Of a DNA stretch of 64,000 bases, positions 59,537 through 64,000 are shown piece by piece. The notes beneath the pieces were generated by a model. That model made no database searches. It worked only from the letters and a program-made list of their open reading frames with translations, and was not told the DNA's origin. Source of the DNA: Hoplostethus atlanticus (taxonomy: Eukaryota; Chordata; Actinopteri; Trachichthyiformes; Trachichthyidae); assembly GCA_034670405.1 (NCBI GenBank), contig JAXDDX010000034.1:2095501-2159500 (forward strand), written 5' to 3'. Every line of letters begins with the position of its first letter. Position 1 is the stretch's first letter. The position numbers were made by a program, and so were the translations under genes.

Positions 59537-59772
59537 GTACCTGGTATGAAAACCAGAGAAGATCAAGACAAGTCCATCATGCTTAGCTGAAGTTACAGGG
59601 ACTAGAATCGGATTTCAGAGCCACCGAAATCGCTACCTTGGCGGGAAGAACGAGTCTCCAAAACTGTCCAATAAATGAGCTACTTGTGAGTCCATGTGAC
59701 TTTTGTTAACAAGTACAGAGGCAAGTGATATAAACAAACCAAATGCAAAAATACTGCAAAGTTGAACTTTTC
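59537..59772 (+). repeat. dispersed repeat, copy B
   Basis: Same orientation as copy A (49263-49490) and alignable along its length, except for an extra segment of about 30-40 bases near 59605-59650. Confidence 0.75.
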
Positions 59773-61180
59773 CGGTATGGTTTGGACCAAAGGAAACACG
59801 CCCACTCTTTGTCCTTCCTGCACAATGGCTCTGTGACCTGCTGCCAAGAAGCCTTGAGACAGTCTCATCCACTTCATCTAGCCGCCGCTGGGGCAATTTG
59901 TCCTGTTAATAATTACCAGCGAGAGAGAGAGCGAGGACGGCAGGATGGATGCGGTGCTGCACAGGCCAGGCATTCAACTCGTTTATTTATGGATGGATGG
60001 AGAGCTGTGGCCAGTGAAGGGTCTTGTCGTGATAATTAGATATAATGTCCCTCATCTCAGTGTCATTAAACGCCCAGTCAGAGGTGAAGAGGCAACAACG
60101 ACCTTTGGCAGAAAGGTCAAACGCATTCAGCAGAGCAGAGCAGAGAATCACCAAAGTGGTATTTCCCATGCTTGGAGTTTAATGTACAGTGAAAAAAGGG
60201 TGTACAAATAAATAACAGCGCCAGGTTGTTAAACACGAGGCAGCGAGGAAAATGAATACCATGCAGAAATAAAAAATGAAATAAAAATAAATAGAATGAA
60301 GTAAATCTTGTCACGGCGGCGCCTCCTCTCTCCATATCTTACTATCCAATGAAGCAGAAATGCCATAAAACATCTTTACAAGATCATACATGCATGCCGC
60401 ACATATCTCTTTTGTCCGTGTGCACTCAGACACATGCGTAGGCACACACACATGCACATATGAATACAAAGTCTCATCTCATACAGAAGAACACATCTAT
60501 AACCAACCACACACCAACACACCCTCATGCATGCACATGTACAGAGAAGAAAAAAAAGAGAGAGAAAATGAAGATTTGAGAGAGTTGTCACTGGACTGCT
60601 TCAGAGCTCATCCAAGCATTTATCCGAGACAATACGAATGACACCCTTGGGGTTTGGGCAACGGCGCAGAAGCAGTGAAATGAGCAGTGAAAAGATGACA
60701 CTACAATGGTGGACGCATCTGTTGGACAGTAAAAGATGGCAAGGCGCTGCGGCCAGGTTGATGCAGCTGTGAAGAGAAGTATGGTCGCCAAACTTGTGAA
60801 GTGAAGTGTGAAACTTCCAGTCCATATGAAGAAAAGGCAGAAAAGCCCTCAGCCGTAGTGTAATAGTGACCCAGAATCCAGCTCCCTGTGGCTCCCCTGC
60901 AATTGGGCCACTGGGTCCCCAGGTCTTACTCTCTCTTCCTGTCTGTCTGTCTCTCTCTCTCACTCTCTTTCTGTCTCTCTCACTCTCTCTCTCTTTCTGT
61001 CTGCCTCTCTCTCACTCTCTCTTTCTGTCTGCCTCTATCTCACTCTCTCTTTCTGTCTGTCTCATTTCCCTCTCTGACAGCACTTACATCTTTCTAATTG
61101 CTGCACGCGTCCAACCGTTCTCTTGGGTGCTAGAGCTTTTCTAGACTTGATAATATTGCTGTTATGGCATCGGCTTCATG

Positions 61181-61182
<2 letters not shown>

Positions 61183-61221
<39 letters not shown>
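61183..61221. repeat. (TG)n microsatellite
   Basis: About 19 TG units. Confidence 0.95.
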
Positions 61222-61223
<2 letters not shown>

Positions 61224-62039
61224 GTGTCCTACCATTGATTAGGTGGGGCTAGTCACCCTGCCTTAAGGAGCTGCTATCCTTTCAACAGGGAAAATACATT
61301 CATTACCATTCACACTGCGAGTGACTTGGTTGATGGGTCGCTCTGTTCTGGATGATTGTGCGGACGGAACAAGAGGCTCTGATTGCATCAATTTTGTGGT
61401 CTTGTGCTGCTACGAAGTTTTGAACAGGCAAAATCATGTAGTGTGTTGCTGCCTTGGTATTGTCTTTCATAACGTGACATCGCTACAACCAATAACATCA
61501 CTTCAGTGTTTACAATTGACCCCAACGATGGATACAGCCGCCTCCAAAATGAATGGCTGTAATCAACGTCTTGTCCATTTTCCACTTGTCAGGCGGAACC
61601 GTTGTTCATGGAACGAAATCACAGGGAAACAGAAATCTGATTGGCAAAACGTTCAGCTGTGGCCAACTTTGTTCTGTTGATTTGTTGCTTATGTTGCTCA
61701 GTGTGTGGATGTGGAGTTGGTCTGGGTTTCAATGGAGAGCTCTAGTGTCCCGTGGTCAAAATGCTGTTTTTTTTTTCATCCTCGACATCCTCGACATCAC
61801 ATTGGACATGTGCAGTTCTTGCCACTGATAGATTTGACATAAATGGTAGTAGATGGACCACAGCGCTGGCCGTACACACGACCTCTGTTTGAACTTGCAG
61901 TGTTGCCAAACCTGACAACAACATGCTCCGTTTTGGTCCGGCGCCTTTTGACAGGAAGCCACGTCTCTCCAAACTGCCTGTCCCCCCCCCCCCCCCTTCT
62001 GCACCAGATCACATCAATCAAACGGGGTGTTCTGTGTCT

Positions 62040-62440
62040 TTAATCTGCATTTAATTATTCTTTGCCGTCGCTCTCTATTTGCGCGGAGAAAATTACAATT
62101 GACATAGCGTGTCGCTCCAGTAATTTACAATCAAAGTACGCGACGCCTTTTTTTGTGTGTGAACCGTCAAAAGCGGAATCCCCCCTTTTCCAAGCCAACA
62201 GGAAGATGTATTATTCTGACAGAGCGTAATTAACCATTTCATTTTATTTAAAAGTGAGATGTGTTCATCTGATGGTAGCCCCCAGAGCCATTCATGTAAT
62301 TGTGGTTATTATAACTGATAATAATCCATTCCTGAAGCGCAAATCCAGGACTGCCAGAATAATACATATTATCAGAGGAGCTAGATAGTGTAATAAGGGG
62401 TAATTTGAGGTGGGTGATATTAAAATATGGAAGCAATATA
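62040..62440. other. complex AT-rich block, candidate conserved non-coding element
   Basis: Non-repetitive sequence dense in homeodomain-type TAATTA/ATTA words (for example GCGTAATTAACCATTTCATT), free of microsatellites and transposon motifs. That texture is typical of vertebrate enhancers, but conservation cannot be judged from one genome. Confidence 0.25.
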
Positions 62441-64000
62441 CCATAACCCCTCTTTATTCCAACTCCTATGCAAGCTTCCCTTATTAACTTTTATTGACCC
62501 TCTGCTCAAGACCGAGCAAGGCTGTCATTCATACAGGTAATATTTGGGATTAGATCAGTCAGTCTGTTCATGATTGAAGTACCATTAAAAAGCACCGCTC
62601 ATTTTGACAAACCTCTAGTGACCCATAGGGGGGATTTAGCGCAAAATTTAGGTAGGTAGGTATGTACCTTATTAACATTAACATACATTTATTGGCCTGA
62701 CATGACCTGGGATGTAGGCGTGACAGGAAGAAGTAGCTGATCTAACCAATGGTGAATGACTAGCCTCATCGAATTGAGCCACATGTCATTCAAACCACAT
62801 CCGCCGCATCTCGGGCAGATCGTCTGTTTGAGCTATAGCCTTCGGTCATCACGAGACATAACGCTTTTAACGGCTGTCATCAAAACGCCACATAAAAGCG
62901 CATCCAGTAAATCACATCACTTTTGACTCCAGAGCACAGAAATAACTACGATGAAACGTGATAGCGCATGCAGTCATTTTTTTGTGCAAACTGTATCCGT
63001 ACAGCTGTGGTTGCAAGCTGCCGTTTGATCAGCCGATCTTGTCTTGTCAAAGTGCATTGTGTGAGTGCTTAGTCACGGTCATGCTGTACCATTCTCTGTT
63101 TATTTGCACTTTTAATGTTAATGTTTGTGCACTTGATGTGATAGCTTATGTGTTTTCACACTTGTCTTTCTAAGTGATGGTAAAAGCTTTCACAAGAGCA
63201 ATAATTAAATGTATTATAAGTACTTATTGTGGCTCTGGCAGCTGATTGGCCTTGTTGAGGAAAAAGTCAGATGAGACGAAGCAGCAGATTCATCATCTTC
63301 ATCAGGCAGCTGAACGGGAGTACAGACCTCCAAAAAGGAGCACAAGGAACTCCTGAAACTAAGGCAAACTTATACAATCTTTTATAACGAAGGTCACGAG
63401 TTACAAGTTACTTGTAGGGTGTTGAGATTTTCTAGTCATCTCATTGGTCTATAATCACCTCATCCCCAAAAACAGCCAATAATATTAGAACACACGTACA
63501 AATAAGGAACTCATTATTTTGGACAGCTTCAAGCCCATCACAGTATCTTATTTATGTACCTGATAGGGGGGCCTCGCTAACGTAGCACACCAGCGCTTCT
63601 GCATGACCTCGATAGGGCACCTGCATGATGAAACTGTATTTTCATCAATTAGAGAAGGAAGAGAGAGAGTGCTCAGTGTTTTTCCATCTTACAGGTGGCT
63701 GACAAGTTCCATCCTTATAGTATTTCTACTTCTACAGCCTCTCTACAGATTTTTCTTACACGACGTGATGACCATGATGAATGCCCAACAGACCAATGGT
63801 GACGCCGGTTTGTTGACAACACATTGACAGATTTTTGTAATGGCACCTTTAAAACAGCAATTAACTTCAACGTCGACAGCCACTTGGCATCATGTATTCA
63901 ACATGTTTGCAAACACACACAAATATATCCTTCATAAGCTGTCATTGCATCAAGTAAGCAATTGAATTACGAGTGCACTTGCAACCCTACATCTATAAAG

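Larger units (their letters stand above)
53862..64000 (+). other. tmtops: opsin intron 2 (partial, more than 10.1 kb) or downstream sequence
   Basis: Donor GTGAGT at 53862. I searched translations for TM6/TM7 landmarks (CWMPYG-like, LAKSSTxxNPxIY-like) and found none. The stretch holds a G28 tract, microsatellites, a decayed Ty3/gypsy pol, copy B of a dispersed repeat and a complex AT-rich block near 62.0-62.4 kb. If the gene is intact, exon 3 lies beyond the window. Confidence 0.65.

Noticed and set aside
53862..64000. Search for opsin exons 3 and 4
   Set aside because: No frame on the + strand carries TM6/TM7 landmarks; they are taken to lie beyond the window and are not forced onto weak matches.

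Overview
This is vertebrate nuclear DNA, most likely from a teleost fish. The evidence is intron-split opsin exons with GT/AG junctions, very dense microsatellites, and a transposon mix typical of fish (L2/CR1 and Rex1-like LINEs, Tc1-like and hAT-like DNA elements, Ty3/gypsy debris, tRNA-type SINE-like fragments). I see no bacterial-style genes, operons, CRISPR arrays or canonical tRNA/rRNA genes. Exact species cannot be read from the sequence.

Only one host protein-coding gene is supported: a teleost multiple-tissue (TMT) opsin on the + strand. Exon 1 is at 46298-46668 and exon 2 at 53533-53861. They are joined by a phase-1 intron of about 6.9 kb, and a phase-0 donor follows exon 2. Together they encode TM1 to TM5 (about 233 residues). 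The exon with the retinal-binding lysine (TM7) is not found before 64000, so the gene probably continues past the window. Exon 1 carries a one-base excess in a G run (46378-46381) that breaks the reading frame.

Layout: 1-3000 holds a heavily decayed LINE remnant and short repeats. 3007-7509 is a nearly intact, 5'-truncated L2/CR1-type LINE lying inside a (CAGGA)n satellite. 9495-10440 is an internally deleted Tc1-like transposon. 10.4-20.6 kb is mostly unannotatable non-coding DNA with microsatellites. 20.6-25 kb has SINE-like pieces, a 49-bp perfect hairpin of a hAT-like miniature element, and a solo LTR with a 4-bp target duplication. About 28.0-38.8 kb is a nested block: a 23-bp inverted repeat and CACTG/CAGTG termini enclose a 79-bp minisatellite, two minus-strand LINE copies, and a stretch at 30.8-33.76 kb whose inflated homopolymer texture looks like poor consensus sequence. 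38.8-46.2 kb has little recognisable content. 46.3-64 kb is the opsin gene, with a decayed Ty3/gypsy pol in intron 2 and two dispersed copies of one repeat in introns 1 and 2.

The opsin is the functional content; the rest is mainly mobile-element history. Points most worth a second look: exon 2 sits between a (TG)18 tract and a G28 tract; the LINE ORF1 and ORF2 share one frame with a single in-frame TGA; and three coding breaks all fall in G/C homopolymers, which suggests base-calling errors rather than true lesions.
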